This document shows, piece after piece, positions 10,635 through 22,118 of a stretch of DNA of 64,000 nt. The translations under genes and the position numbers were made by a program. Below the pieces are notes generated by a model. It ran no database searches. It was not told the origin of the DNA and saw nothing but the letters and a program-made list of their open reading frames with translations. The stretch is from Agapanthus africanus. Its lineage: Eukaryota > Streptophyta > Magnoliopsida > Asparagales > Amaryllidaceae. Location: NCBI GenBank assembly GCA_030015575.1, contig CM057347.1, forward strand, positions 504,063,176 to 504,127,175. Reading direction: 5' to 3'. Every line of letters starts with the position of its first letter. Position 1 is the stretch's first letter.

Positions 10635-11106
10635 GTCACGTGTGACCACGTGACCCATGGTCACGTGTGGGCACGTGACCCCCTTGGAACGAGCCTTCCT
10701 CTTTCTTTTGCGCTCTGTCTTCTGGTTGCTGCTTAACCGTCACGTGCCACCACGTGACCCCTGGTCACGTGTGAGCACGTGACCCTTGTCTGGAGCCTCT
10801 TTCCTTGGTTCAACTGGAGAACGAGTCTGCTGCTTTGAACGTCACGTGCCAACACGTGACCCTGGTCACGTGGGAGCACGTGACCTCTTCTGAAGCCTTT
10901 TCCTTGACTTGATCAGGGAACCGGTGTGCCTTTGACACTTGCATTTAAATGTCACGTGTCGCCACGTGACCCTGGTCACGTGGGAGCACGTGACTCTTTC
11001 TGTAGCCCCTTTTCTTCAACGTTGTCAGGAAACTGAACTTGCCTTGATGATGTGCTTAGGTGTCACGTGCCAACACGTGACCGCTAGTCACGTGTAAGCA
11101 TGTGAC
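10635..11106. promoter_or_regulatory. Paired G-box array in U3
   Basis: Five clusters, each holding two consecutive GTCACGTG-N4-CACGTGAC units separated by a few bases, repeat about every 100 bp. By eye I count 19 perfect CACGTG cores here; the last unit has one CATGTG. The location just upstream of the TATA box suggests an enhancer. Confidence 0.75.
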
Positions 11107-11594
11107 CCTCTTCTGAAGCTTTTCCCGGAAGCTTTCCTGATTTTAAATCAGGAAACAGAGCTCCATCAATAATATTTTAAAAGTATCATAGGAATAGTGT
11201 CGGCTATTCATATTCCAACTTCTGGTTGAAGATCTATCACACGAATCCGAATCCATGTGAAGATACTAAAACAGCAGAAGCAAATAATGTAACCAGGGAA
11301 TAATGTAACCGGGGGTCTACACAAACACCAGGATATGTCATATGGACGAATATCTCATGAACCAATTAGCTTCCGATCCGTCTCATGTCTGTCTTCCTGA
11401 AAACCATGCGAGAACAATTATGGTGATTCTTAGAGAGTTCCTTCACCACCGCAACTGCTAAAGATGTCGAAGGAGACAATGGAAACACTATGGAACCCTA
11501 ATAGTAGGAATTTCTACATTGTTAAAACCCTAGGCTCTGCCTACGATATATGAGAATAATGGAAGAAGGGGGCCCTAGGAGGATTTTTGCATTA

Positions 11595-11902
11595 GGTAGC
11601 GGCAAAAATTACACCCTCCACCATTTTATTCAACACTTGGCATTTTTCAACTTAATATACATCCTCTAATTTGTCGATACACCAAATTTTATATGATTAC
11701 AACACCATTTCACCGTTGATTTAGTGGGTGTAAAATCAAAACCGTTTGCCGACAATAGAACTTTTTATGTTGCTAAATCTATGGTGAAATGATGTTGTAA
11801 TTATATGAAATATGGTGTGTCGACAAATTAAAGAATGGATATTAAGTTGGAAGATGCCGATTGTCGAATAAAATAGTGGAGCGCATACTTTTTGCAGCTG
11901 CC
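11595..11902. mobile_element. Foldback MITE
   Basis: Two arms of about 120-130 bp are inverted copies of each other: 11595-11722 and roughly 11770-11902. The outer ends read GGTAGCGGCAAAAA and, on the other strand, GGCAGCTGCAAAAA. About 45 bases separate the arms. There is no coding capacity. I see no convincing target-site duplication, so the superfamily is not assigned. Confidence 0.75.
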
Positions 11903-12345
11903 AAACGCAAAAAGCCTTCCAGGACCACTTTCCTCCAGCATTCTCATGATATATATAGGTATGGGGCATGGATGGACTGGTTGGGCCCGAACCCTGATAG
12001 GGCTCGTCCTTGTTTGCCCTTCAAGGAACCCGGACCCGTTATGGGACCCGTTCGGGTTAAGACCAGACCGGGCCGGGTGCTCCTGATCCCCTTGACCTGC
12101 CCACTCGATTGAGTGGTCTTTGGGTCAGACCCGCAAGCCCAAAAAGCCGATTATTACGTTTGGATCCAAAATCGACCCGAACATGACTCGGCTCGTAGAC
12201 TTGCACAAGTAAGAAAAGATATGGACTCAGGCCACAGTCACAAAACATGTGTTGGATATTTTAATGAAAAATCAAAGTTATTCAATATATTTACAACCTA
12301 ACAATACATTGCTTTTATTATGTTTAACTTCTTATTAGACCTATT
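11903..12345. other. Flanking DNA, no gene seen
   Basis: This stretch contains a run of GGGCCCGAACCC/GACCCG-type degenerate repeats (about 11985-12180) that resembles dead transposon sequence but has no recognisable ends. The short ORFs here look random. Confidence 0.5.
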
Positions 12346-14470
12346 TGTAAGTCCATGCTACCCTTCCCCAGTTCTTTGGGGTTGCGGAAATGGTGAAAAA
12401 CGATTTTCTTTAGGGTGGTAACATGGACTCAAAATACGGATCTTTGTTAAACAACTACCTAACAACCTAACTAGGAGTTTTACCTACACGGTTAGGGGGT
12501 TATACCTTTGTTGAACTCCTTCGTCTTCAACTCTTGGTGGTGTACGGATCGGCCTCACCTCGTCGTCTTCTCGCGCCGAAAATGGATCCACCCGAAAGCT
12601 TCTACCTTTTGGCTTCTACTTCAAACTTGAAGAAACTAGAACACTTGGCTTGCTAGGCCTTGTGAACTAGGATGAGTAGAGAATTGTTTTGGTATTTTTA
12701 TCTCTAAGGCAATGGTTCTCAACTCATGAGAGGGGGTTGCCTTGAGCTAGAGAGAGCAAGAGGAAGAGGGAGAGCTTGAGCAAGAGAGAGAAATGAAATA
12801 AGAGAATGAGCAAGTCTTTTGCCATCCAAGCACTCATAATCCAAAAAATTATGATAACAAGTAATAATAATTGAGTATAATGTGATGGTTGTTATCATGA
12901 CAAATGACAATATTATTTCTTGCATTAAATGCAATTTGTGAACCATCAAGCAAGCACAAGTCAATGCAAACAAATAATAGCCATTGTCATGATGGTGGTC
13001 AACAAGTCCAACCTTGTCAACCGGTCAACAAAAGTCAACAAAGTCAACAAGGTCAACCTTTCAACCCTAACCATGTCACTATAATACTTAATTAATATTA
13101 TTGTTAATCATAAGTCTAATTCTCATTAGGGTTAAGCAAAAGTCAACAGTCAACAACCCTAATGAGAATCCTCTACCTCTGTCTCTGTCAACTGTGCATA
13201 CACACCCGTATCCGCGTTTCGGGGAACACGAATACAAACGAGATAAAACCAATCCCAAAACGTATACTAGGATCTGGCTTAAACCAAAACCCGCTAGTAA
13301 TAACCGCTCGGTCAGTAAACGTGCACAAGTGCACGGATGTGACCGAACCCTGTCGCAAAACTATGCGACTTATCGCAAAACCATGCGACCTCTACTCTTT
13401 TGCCTAAAGGCGAATAGCTCTCTGTGTGCGACTCTAAACACTCGACACTACGCTGGCAGTGGGTTTAACCACAGACTGCAAGCGGCACTAGCTGTGCGTA
13501 ACGGCCCCCAGGTAGATGCCGATAAGAAGACGGACGAGGTGAAACCCATCTGAACTCCTACTGAGCCTGAATGTGACAGTCTCCGTACAGTCCGGTCTGT
13601 TCGTCTGAGTACATCGCATGGTGGGCCTAGGGGGCGGTAAACGTCAGTCCCCTAATAGCGGTACAAGTCGTGTCGGAGTGTAGCCTAGAACACCCTGAGA
13701 TAACACTGGAAACCTACCAGTATATCTCGCTTGCCCTGGCCAGGGACTACTTGTGTAATGGCTCTCCTAGACACAGCGTGATGTCAACCCCCAATACCGG
13801 GAGAGACGAATCCTGTCTAACTGTAACTGCCTCCAAGTGCTTCGGGACCGCACCCAACTACTACCTGTTTGCACGACTCCTTTGAGTCATGGTAGGGTAG
13901 TAATCAAAGTACAGTGGGAACACACTCGAGGCGAAGTGACAGTGTCAAGTTAGCGGACTAAGCTGTACTCATGTCACCTGGGAACTGATAACTGACGATA
14001 GGTATAGTACCAACCAATCAGTTCCCGATGAGTCCTGTCCAGTGTACCCGTAACCTAACGAGCACCCGCATACTATCTCAAGTACGACGTACTGACGGCT
14101 GTGGGACAGACCGTCTCCCCTGCTGGGATGAGAAGCGCATACGCAAGTCGACTCCGGAGTATCGATGCCATGTCTCGATAGTCCTACGACCAGGGACCTG
14201 TATAAGGATGTGCTTGTGGATTACCCAGCCCCCACGAGTATGACTGCCATCACAACGCTGGTAATCAAGCAAAGATCCTAAGGGCTCTACTAATATGTAT
14301 AAGCAATATGCTAAAAGAAACACATGCACATATTAAAGTAGAAACAAACCAAGTAGCATACTACCATTTTGAGCAAGATTGTCAATACAAGGTGAATATC
14401 CCAAGCTTCCATTAAGTAATATACAAACTAGTATGATACAGTAATGGCCTCTAGGGCATATACACTAACA
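12346..14470 (-). mobile_element. 3' LTR of minus-strand copia
   Basis: 2125 bp with TG...CA ends: TGTTAGTGTATATGCCC at 14470 (minus strand) and ...GGACTTACA at 12346. The partner copy is 31910-33723. The outer flank is CTATT (12341-12345); the matching duplication cannot be checked because the other LTR end is deleted. Confidence 0.9.
12988..13195. promoter_or_regulatory. W-box (TTGAC) cluster in copia LTR
   Basis: About nine GTCAAC/GTTGAC motifs occur within roughly 200 bp, several in tandem every 8-11 bases (13010-13060). TTGAC is the core bound by WRKY factors. The same cluster is kept in the other LTR near 32556-32760. Confidence 0.5.
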
Positions 14471-14484
14471 ATCTCCCACTTGCA
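14471..14484 (-). other. Polypurine tract of minus-strand copia
   Basis: The minus strand reads TGCAAGTGGGAGAT directly before the LTR start TGTTAG. The plus-strand copia element carries the identical tract at 45164-45177. Confidence 0.85.
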
Positions 14485-16840
14485 CTAAGGCCATGTACTG
14501 GCGTATCGAAGACCTATCATCTCGATCAGCCGCTCGAACTGAGTCTGGGGCAAGGCCTTGGTGAATGGATCTGCAGTGTTATCTTCTGAAGCAACCCTCC
14601 GAACCTCGATCTCCTGGCGATCCACGATCTCCCTGATCAGGTGATACCGCCTCAAGATGTGTCTGGATTTCTGATAGGACCTGGGTTCCTTCGCTAAAGT
14701 TATAGCCCCGTTGTTGTCGCAATACAGAGGTATTGGATCAACAATGGACGGAACCACCTGAAGTTCTTTCAAGAACTTCCTCATCCAGACGGCTTCTTTT
14801 GCGGCATCAGCAGCAGCGATGTATTCCGCTTCCATTGTCGAGTCAGCAACGGTTTCCTGTTTGGAACTCCTCCAACACACCGCCCCTCCATTGAGGGTAA
14901 AGACATAACCCGACATGGACTTGGAATCAACCTTGTCACTCTGGAAGCTGGAGTCAGCAAAGGCCTCGATCTGGAGGTCTTTTCCACCATACACCAAGAA
15001 CATCTCCTTAGTCCTTCTCAGGTACTTGAGAATGTTCTTTACCGCTATCCAGTGCTTCTCCTTTGGGTCCGACTGATACCGTCTTACTACACTCAGTGCA
15101 TAAGCTACATCCGGTCTGGTACACAACATCGCATACATTATAGAGCCTACCGCAGAAGCATAGGGTATAATAGACATGCGATCCCTTTCCAAATCAGTCT
15201 TGGGAGACATCTCTTTGGAGAGGGTGATCCCGTGACAAGCCGGTAGATTACCGCGCTTGGAATCTTCCATACTGAATCTTTTCAGTATGGTGTCGATATA
15301 CCTGAACTGCGAAAGTCCTAACATCCTCTTGGGTCTATCACGATGGATTCGGATCCCCAGAATGTAGTTGGCATCGCCCAGGTCCTTCATAGAGAACCTG
15401 TGTGACAAGAATCCTTTGACAGATTGTAGCATAGGAATGTCATTTCCTATCAAGAGAATGTCATCCACGTATAAAACGAGAAATACGACAGTTCTTGCTA
15501 CAAATCTACTATAGATGCATGGTTCATCTGGATTTTTGATAAAGCCAAATTCTTTGACCGTCTTATCAACACAGATGTTCCAACTCCACGATACCTGCTT
15601 TAGTCCATAAATGGACTTAAGCAACTTGCACACCTTTCCGCTGCTCCCACTCTGAATGAAACCCTCTGGCTGGTCCATATAGACACACTCCTCTAAATTT
15701 CCATTTAGAAAAGCGGTCTTTACGTCCATCTGCCAAATCTCATAATCGTGGAAGGCAGCAATGGCAAGAAGGATCCGAATGGATTTCAGCATAGCCACTG
15801 GAGAAAAGGTTTCGTCATAGTCCAAACCAGGTCTTTACATCCATCTGCCAAATCTCATAATCGTGGAAGGCGGCAATGGCAAGAAGGATCCGAATAGATT
15901 TCAGCATAGCCACTGGAGAAAAGGTTTCGTCATAGTCCAAACCAGGTCTTTGACGAAAACCTTTTGCAACAAGTCTAGCCTTATAGGTCTCAACCTGTCC
16001 ATCTACACCAATCTTCCTTTTGAAGATCCACTTGCATCCTACGGGTTTTATCCCATATGGAGCAACGTCCAACGTCCATACTTTGTTGGTGTACATGGAC
16101 TCCATTTCGGTCCGCATTGCATCCAGCCATTTTACCGAGTCAATGCTCTGAACGTCCTGCTGGAAGCTAGTAGGCTTATCATAATCAATGATGCAATCCT
16201 CTCTATCCCCGTCTATGAGAAAACCGTAGTATCTCTCGGGCGGATGAGACTGCCTACTACTCCTGCGGAGCGGCGTAGGAATGTCATGTTCCTTTGAACC
16301 CTCTGGTTCTACTAAGCTTCCAGTAATAGTCTGTGGTTCTGGAATTTCTTCCAGTTCTATTGCGCTCCCACTAATTTCCTTTTCTAAGAACTGGTATTCC
16401 AGAAAGTGGGCATGACGAGAAACAAAAACCTTTTGTTCCTCTTCGCAATAGAAGAAATATCCCTTGGAGTTCTTTGGATATCCCACAAACTTGCACTGTA
16501 CTGAGCGTGCCTCGAGTTTGTCCGCATGCTGCTTTTTGACAAAAACTGGACATCCCCATGTCTTAATGTGATTAAGATAGGGTCTCTTCCCACACCACAT
16601 CTGATATGGTGTAGTAGGCACGGTCTTAGTTGGAACTCGGTTCAAAATGTATGCAGCTGATTCTAGTGCATATCCCCAGAATGATCGCGGTAACTCAGCG
16701 TTACTCATCATGGACCGTACCATATCCAATAGGGTTCGGTTCCGTCTCTCCGATACACCGTTATGTTGCGGAGTGTATGGAGGAGTAAGCTGAGAGAGAA
16801 TTCCATTCTCTTTTAGGTAATCCAGGAACTCGGCACTCAA
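14485..16840 (-). pseudogene. Copia pol 3' part: integrase C-terminus, reverse transcriptase, RNase H
   Basis: Two overlapping frames (15815-16840 and 14485-15825) encode one protein broken by a 115-bp tandem duplication. The upstream part has the end of integrase (NGVSERRNRTLLDM) and the start of RT (KWIFKRKIGVDGQVETYKARLV). The downstream part holds the core RT with LVLYVDDILLIG, then RNase H with DSTMEAEYIAAADAAKEA and ends at a TAG at 14485. The 341-residue upstream frame runs off into MDVKTWFGL because the duplication shifts the phase. All RT motifs are otherwise intact. Confidence 0.85.
15715..15944. repeat. 115-bp tandem duplication inside copia RT
   Basis: 15715-15829 and 15830-15944 are almost identical (differences at, for example, CGTCC/CATCC and GCAGC/GCGGC). 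Because 115 is not a multiple of three it shifts the RT frame. Few differences imply a recent event. Confidence 0.9.
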
Positions 16841-16888
16841 GTATTCACCACCTCGATCAGATCTCAGTGTTTTGATACTTTTGCCAGT

Positions 16889-18034
16889 TTATTTTTCTAC
16901 TTCATTCTTATATTCTTGGAACTTTCCAAAGGCTTCGGATTTATGTTTCATTAAGAAGACATATCCGTACCTTGAAAAGTCATCCGTAAAAGTAATGAAG
17001 TAAGAATAACTGCTTCGCGCTTGCGTAGACATTGGACCGCACACGTCGCTATGTACGAGTCCCAAGAGCTCGCTCGCTCTTAGTCTGTGTCCAGAGAACG
17101 GAGTCTTTGTCATCTTTCCTTTGAGACAGGATTGACAAGTTGCATATGATTGATATTCGAACGGATCCAAATATCCTTCTGTGTGTAACTTGGTCAACCT
17201 TCTCTCATTGATGTGACCTAGTCTACAATGCCATAAGAAAGTCTGATTTGTTTCCGGAGACTTTCTTTTGTGTGTATTCTGGACATTGAAAATCTGTGGT
17301 TGGTTTAATACGTATATACCATTGCTCAATGTACCTGACCCAATCAAGACTTGATTAAGGTGAATGTTCACAACATTACTTACAAATGCAAATTCATAAC
17401 CTTCTTTAGATAATAAAGATACAGAAATGATATTACAAGTTGCATTGGGTACAAAACAGCAATTACGCAAAACCAAAACGTGTCCATCTGACAAGCCCAA
17501 GTGATAGTCCCCCACGGACTCAGCATCCATGCCAGCTCCGTTTGCAACTCTGAGGGTCATATCACCTGCCTTCAAAACCCTACGCTTTCTCAGTGCCTGT
17601 AAAGAATTACAGATATGAGATCCTGATCCGGTATCCAATACCCAGGAAGTAGAGTTTATTGAAAGACAGTTTTCAATAACATACATACCTGAAGCTGGAG
17701 CCGCAACTTTCTTCAGATCCTGTGTTCTGGCCTTCCAAGCCCTGCAATCTTTCTTCCAGTGTCCCTTCTTATGACAATAGAAGCATTCTTCCTTTCCCAC
17801 AAGCTGCCCCGCTTTCTTTGTTGCCTTTGCTTTTCCCTTCGTATCCACTTTACTAACACCGCCCCTTGGTTTGGCGGGGGCTTTCTTCTTCTTTCTCTTG
17901 GCTTTTGCCTTGGACTTAGAAGAGGAAGATCCTCCAACAAACAAAGTGGATGTTTTTCTACCTTTCTGTAGGGTGCCCTCTGCACTCCTCAGCATGTTGA
18001 GAAGCTCCGGAAGTTCAACTTCTTTTCCTTGCAA
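16889..18034 (-). pseudogene. Copia nucleocapsid, protease and integrase N-terminus
   Basis: A 381-residue frame in phase with the segment downstream. It contains a CCHC knuckle (CFYCHKKGHWKKDC, about residues 83-96) after a lysine-rich stretch, the protease centre WVLDTGSGSHIC near 134, a GAG-pre-integrase HCRLGH...CQSCLKGK near 270-310, and the first integrase motif LVHSDVCGPM near 325. It ends at a TAA (16889-16891). Sixteen sense codons in the same frame then lead to the next open segment, so this is one nonsense substitution and not a natural end. Confidence 0.85.
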
Positions 18035-18076
18035 GTTGAAGTTCAGGATAAACTGGGTGTAAGTGGAAGGAAGGGA

Positions 18077-18598
18077 CTAGAGAATCAAGTCCGTATAGAG
18101 CTCGTTCTCTAACGTGGTCCCAAGGTTCGCGAGCTCCTCAATGAAGCCAATCATCTTAAGCACGTGTTCCGCTACCGATGATCCGATGACCAACCTTGCC
18201 GAAAAGAGCTTCTTCGACACTTTGTATCTTGCGATACGAGATTGCTCTCCATACAGTTCTTTTGTATGGAGAAATATGGATTCGAGGTCCATATTCTCGT
18301 GCCTCCTCTGATGTTCATTGTCCATAGAGGCAAGCACGAGGCACTTGGCCTTCGCGCAATCGATCTCCCAGGTCTTACAGATTTCCCTATCCGCGACGCT
18401 GGAGGTAGGACCTGGGACAGGAGGAGCTTTGGTGGTAAGAAGATACCCCAACTTGTCGTAAGTGATTGCCATTTTGACATTCCTGAGCCAATCTTTGTAG
18501 TTTGGCCCTGTCATTATGTTTTTATCTAGAAGTAACTTAAGTCTGGTCATGTCGATTGGTCGCTGCAATTTAGGAGAGAGAGAAGAAACACTCAGCAT
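18077..18598 (-). pseudogene. Copia gag N-terminal part
   Basis: A 173-residue UBN2-type copia gag: LLLDKNIMTGPNYKDWLRN near the start, KTWEIDCAKAKC in the middle and MIGFIEELANLGTTLENE near the end. The frame stops at a TAG (18077-18079) and, after 14 sense codons, continues in phase into the 16889-18034 segment. The stop fits a CAG-to-TAG change. Confidence 0.85.
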
Positions 18599-18887
18599 GA
18601 TGCTCTTGCAAGTTTAGAGTGGTTTTTAGTTTGTCTAAACAGGATAGCTCCCACTATTTCTCGAATTTCTCCTCAAACCAAAAAGGAAGAATTAGTCGGG
18701 ATCAATCTCACCGTACAATACTTGCTTAACCGTTCAGCCAGGCCAGTGTTGGTACTTCGAGAGAGGTTTTCCAACAGTTTCGCGAAGTTACTTAATTAAA
18801 TAACTTCTTTTCCCTAGGGGCGTAGCCCCGTTAACACCTTTCTAGACACCTACTAGGTTTATAGCATTGATCGTTTAGTGAGAAATT

Positions 18888-21800
18888 TGTCACGCCCCGC
18901 TTCTCGGTGTACGGCGAAGTGGACGCGACGAGGCCCGCTACGTATATACTCAGAAGTACATACGCTAAGCGTAACTAAGCAATATAAAGTAAATCACAAG
19001 AGACGAATGATATAGAAATAACAGCAACTTTTATTAATAACATTCTTTGTACAATGCATGAAAAGAAAATACAACTGAAATGAAAAGCGATGCCTAAACA
19101 GTGGCATAACAGAAAATGAAAATACTGGAAAGAACAAGGTACAGTATCTAAAGCTCGGGATCTTCGTGGAACTGCTACAAATCTTCACCGGTGGGCTCGA
19201 TCTCAGCTTGGTCCAACGCACCTGACGACATTCAAAGAAGAAGGAATAGAATGTCGTCAGCGAACAGGTCGTTCGGTAAGTACCAAAGATAAGGAAAATT
19301 AGGAAGACAGTGTATAAGTATTTACTAAAGTATTATATTGTTGAATATTATGGAATATTATGTTAACGCTGTTGTTTGTAGCTTGGTACAGAAGAATGCC
19401 AGTGTATACGAGGGGGGTCTCTATATGCTAGGGACCAAGGCAAATAGAAAGTACAAGGAACCGTTATGCCACGGTACAACAGCAATAGGATTTAGGTTAG
19501 GTGTCTTAATCTGACCACCTCGTGCCACCTTTAACACCTTCCGTACCAATCTACCCCTTAAATCCCGTAGTGTTTTAACAGTATTGTTGTATTGAATTGT
19601 GTAAGTTGGGTGACTGACCAAAACCATGATATCAGTAGACATGTTGTAACTGCATAATCAGGTAAATGGAATAACAGGATAATGGATGTATATCCATGGT
19701 TTGCTTCAGTCAAATTGAATAGATTGTTAACTGAATTCTGGGATTCATGTATTCGTATTGAGTTGGAATATAAAAGAATATAGATTGACTTGAATCATAT
19801 TCAAGTCAGAAATAGTCAGACTCTAACCCGAGTTAGACTAAAAGAAAGATAATTTGAAGTTTTATTATTGTTAGGGTCCTTATTGTAAATTATAAAACTT
19901 GAGGGGGTTTTATGTAAAAAGTACTATTGTATAATTTTCAAGATACACCTCAAGTATTTATTATTCGTTTTTATAGTTATAATGAGAGTGAATTTTATTT
20001 GTATTATTCTAGTGAATATATACTAATAAAAGTATTAATTGGTTTATTTGAAATTCATGGTATTTAAATGTAACTTTTAATTTTGTAATTTTAGAAAAAG
20101 TGGAAACTTTATATTATAATAAAATAGGTGTTTAAATGATAATTAAATATATATTAATACAAGAATAATTTTAAATAAATATTTTATTTTCCAAAATCTC
20201 ATTTTTCTTAAATGCCGTATTTTAAACCCTTCGAGACCGAATGCTCCTTGCGGAGGTCTGAATCTCGCACTACTAGCCCGCGGGTGCACGATGAACCGTA
20301 TTATCCCTAACGGGTTCCCCAAATGTGGGTTGTAGCGGCGCTTTGCTTAGGTTTAACAAATACCATTCATTTAGAAAAAACGGTTTTATAAATATAAGGT
20401 ATTTATTTGTAAAGGATGTAATTTCCATATTTTAGTTTCTAGGGTTTCCTAAGCCATCTAGCCTGTTTCTAAGGTCTATACGACAAGTCAATAGAAGCCT
20501 CAAATCGCCTCTGCACCGCCAATTGCGGCCAGGTAAGTGCCAGGTAAGTGGGAAGGAACCACAGTAGTGGGCCTAATTAAAAACCACTAGCCTAGACACA
20601 CTTACCTAGACACCACAAAATCAGTTTAAATAAACGATCGATGTCCATGACATATCGTGCTTTCATTATAAAAGATTTTATTTAGAATTGTGTACAACTT
20701 AAAACTTTCAAGAAAGGTTTATAAAGATAATGGTATTTTAGTGAAAAGTCTTGTATTTTCGTATTCTATGTTTTGACGTTTATCAATTAGGGTTATATTT
20801 GTGTGTGTGTAGAGGTAGGTCATTACCTCGTGACTTATTTTAAGGTTTAATGAAGTTTTAGAGGTTAAATATGATATATTAAACTTGAAGGTATTTAAGC
20901 GCAAGAATACGGTATTTAAAAACGTTATCATTTCATGTGTGAAAACTCATTCAAATTGATTTCTACAAGTTTAGTGATCAAGATGAACATATTTAGGAAT
21001 GAGGGAATTGATTAAACGAAGAAAAATAAACTTCATGGTATTTTTATGAAAAGAATACGGTATTACAGGAAAGCTATCATTTCATGTGAGAAACTTTATT
21101 TAAATTGGTTTCTATGTGATTAATAGTCATCATGTATATGTTTAGGTATTATGGATTAGGTGACAAGTGGAATTTTGTAGAAAAACCGAATCGGAAATCG
21201 GTTTTGTTCCGATTTTCGTCGGGTTCCAAAAAGTCGTATTTTCTTCTTAAAGAAAAGAGAGATAGAAAAGATGGGACTTACAAGTTTGGACAAGCTAAGG
21301 AGACTAAGGAAAATGGTGGATGTCGGTGCGTCGAAAACGTCGCGAAGGTTCTAGTACGATCGCCGGAATTTGTCGTCGGTTTCGACAGCGCTTCGCTTCT
21401 CGCTCTGTGTACCGAGTTCTCTTGAGAATTTGGGAGAGTGGACTTAGAGTTGTAGGGTGAAATGGTAGAGGGTAGGGGTGTTTATATAGGGCTAGGCTAA
21501 GGTTAGGGTTTGGATTAAAAAAAATATTAAAAAATGTAAAAATTCATTAAAATTTCATTAAATTTGGGATTAAAAGAGGTGTAATGGGAATTTGGTAACA
21601 GTTCTGAAAAATTGAAGTATGCAAGGGTATTGACCAAGTCAACACGGAATTTTTCCGTGTTGACGACTCGGCCAACCGGCCGAGTCCGGTCGGCGGCGCC
21701 GGCCGATTCGGCCGAACCGCCGGCCGACTTGGCCGAGTCGGGGCTCGTTGGGTGGGGTTTCACTTGGGGGGAATTTTAGTGTACTTTATTTTTTGTATAC

Positions 21801-22064
21801 AGTATTAATTTTGTGTGTTATGGCTGTTTGACCGTTGACTTCCCAAAAAATTTAAAACAAAATGATATAAAAAATATGTGGGGTATGGGATTTGAAATCT
21901 GGTGGCTTGGTTAAGCAGTGCAAGGCATTACCAATGAGCTACAAGCTCCTTCTTGTAATTATTGTAGGGAAATAGATACTTAAAGTGTTTTCAGCAACAT
22001 CAATACTCCAAGTATACTTCAAATTTAAATCAAATTTAGGTATACAAAAATTGGAGTTGTTACA
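18888..22064 (-). mobile_element. 3' LTR of Tekay-like element
   Basis: 3177 bp. On the minus strand it begins TGTAACAACTCC at 22064, has a TATA box near 21485 (CTATATAAAC), and ends at 18888 in ...GGGGCGTGACA. It lacks credible ORFs. It holds a CG-rich GGCCGA cluster upstream of the TATA box. Confidence 0.9.
21655..21745. repeat. GGCCGA/TCGGCC cluster in Tekay-like U3
   Basis: A dense set of GGCCGA and TCGGCC half-sites forming several inverted repeats (for example CTCGGCCAACCGGCCGAG) in an otherwise AT-rich LTR. The other LTR has the same block near 29760-29850 with one extra GGCCGAGT-type unit. Confidence 0.7.
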
Positions 22065-22077
22065 ATCTACCCTCCTT
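22065..22077 (-). other. Polypurine tract of Tekay-like element
   Basis: The minus strand reads AAGGAGGGTAGAT immediately before the 3' LTR start, the expected position and composition of a Ty3-gypsy polypurine tract. Confidence 0.8.
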
Positions 22078-22118
22078 ACAAAATTTCGTCCTCGAAATTT
22101 ACAACTTTTATTTGAGGA

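Larger units (their letters stand above)
1..11320 (-). mobile_element. Tat/Ogre-type Ty3-gypsy LTR retrotransposon, 3' end outside window
   Basis: Reading on the minus strand, the order is 5' LTR (11320 to 7616), primer-binding site, gag, then pol running off the left edge. The pol order (protease, reverse transcriptase, degenerate RNase H, start of a second archaeal-type RNase H) is the hallmark of the Tat/Ogre lineage. Integrase, polypurine tract and 3' LTR lie outside the window, so target-site duplication and LTR age cannot be judged. The copy is probably defective: gag has a frameshift near 7090-7110 and pol meets an in-frame stop at 11-13. The LTR right end is supported by the terminal TGTAGACCCC form (minus strand) common in this lineage. 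Confidence 0.85.
7616..11320 (-). mobile_element. 5' LTR of Tat element 1, rich in short inverted repeats
   Basis: The proposed LTR starts (minus strand) with TGTAGACCCCC at 11320 and ends ...GGGGAACA at 7616, giving TG...CA ends about 3.7 kb apart. No credible ORF lies in it. Much of 8041-11106 is a chain of short inverted repeats in distinct blocks: GGAC-N6-GTCC types (8041-8670), AGTGTT-N-AACACT (9070-9363), paired G-boxes (9376-9582), NNNNTT-R-AANNNN palindromes (9631-10609) and a second paired G-box array (10635-11106). A TATA box at 10305-10318 splits the region, placing the second G-box array in U3 and the other blocks in the presumed transcribed R-U5. Confidence 0.7.

Noticed and set aside
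9070..11106. CRISPR-like array
   Set aside because: Repeats are palindromes of varying sequence in a plant LTR, spacers vary in length, and there are no cas genes.
13101..13553. Plus-strand ORF of 150 residues repeated at 32665-33117
   Set aside because: It lies inside copia LTRs and is repeated only because the LTRs are; there is no domain and codon changes look neutral.
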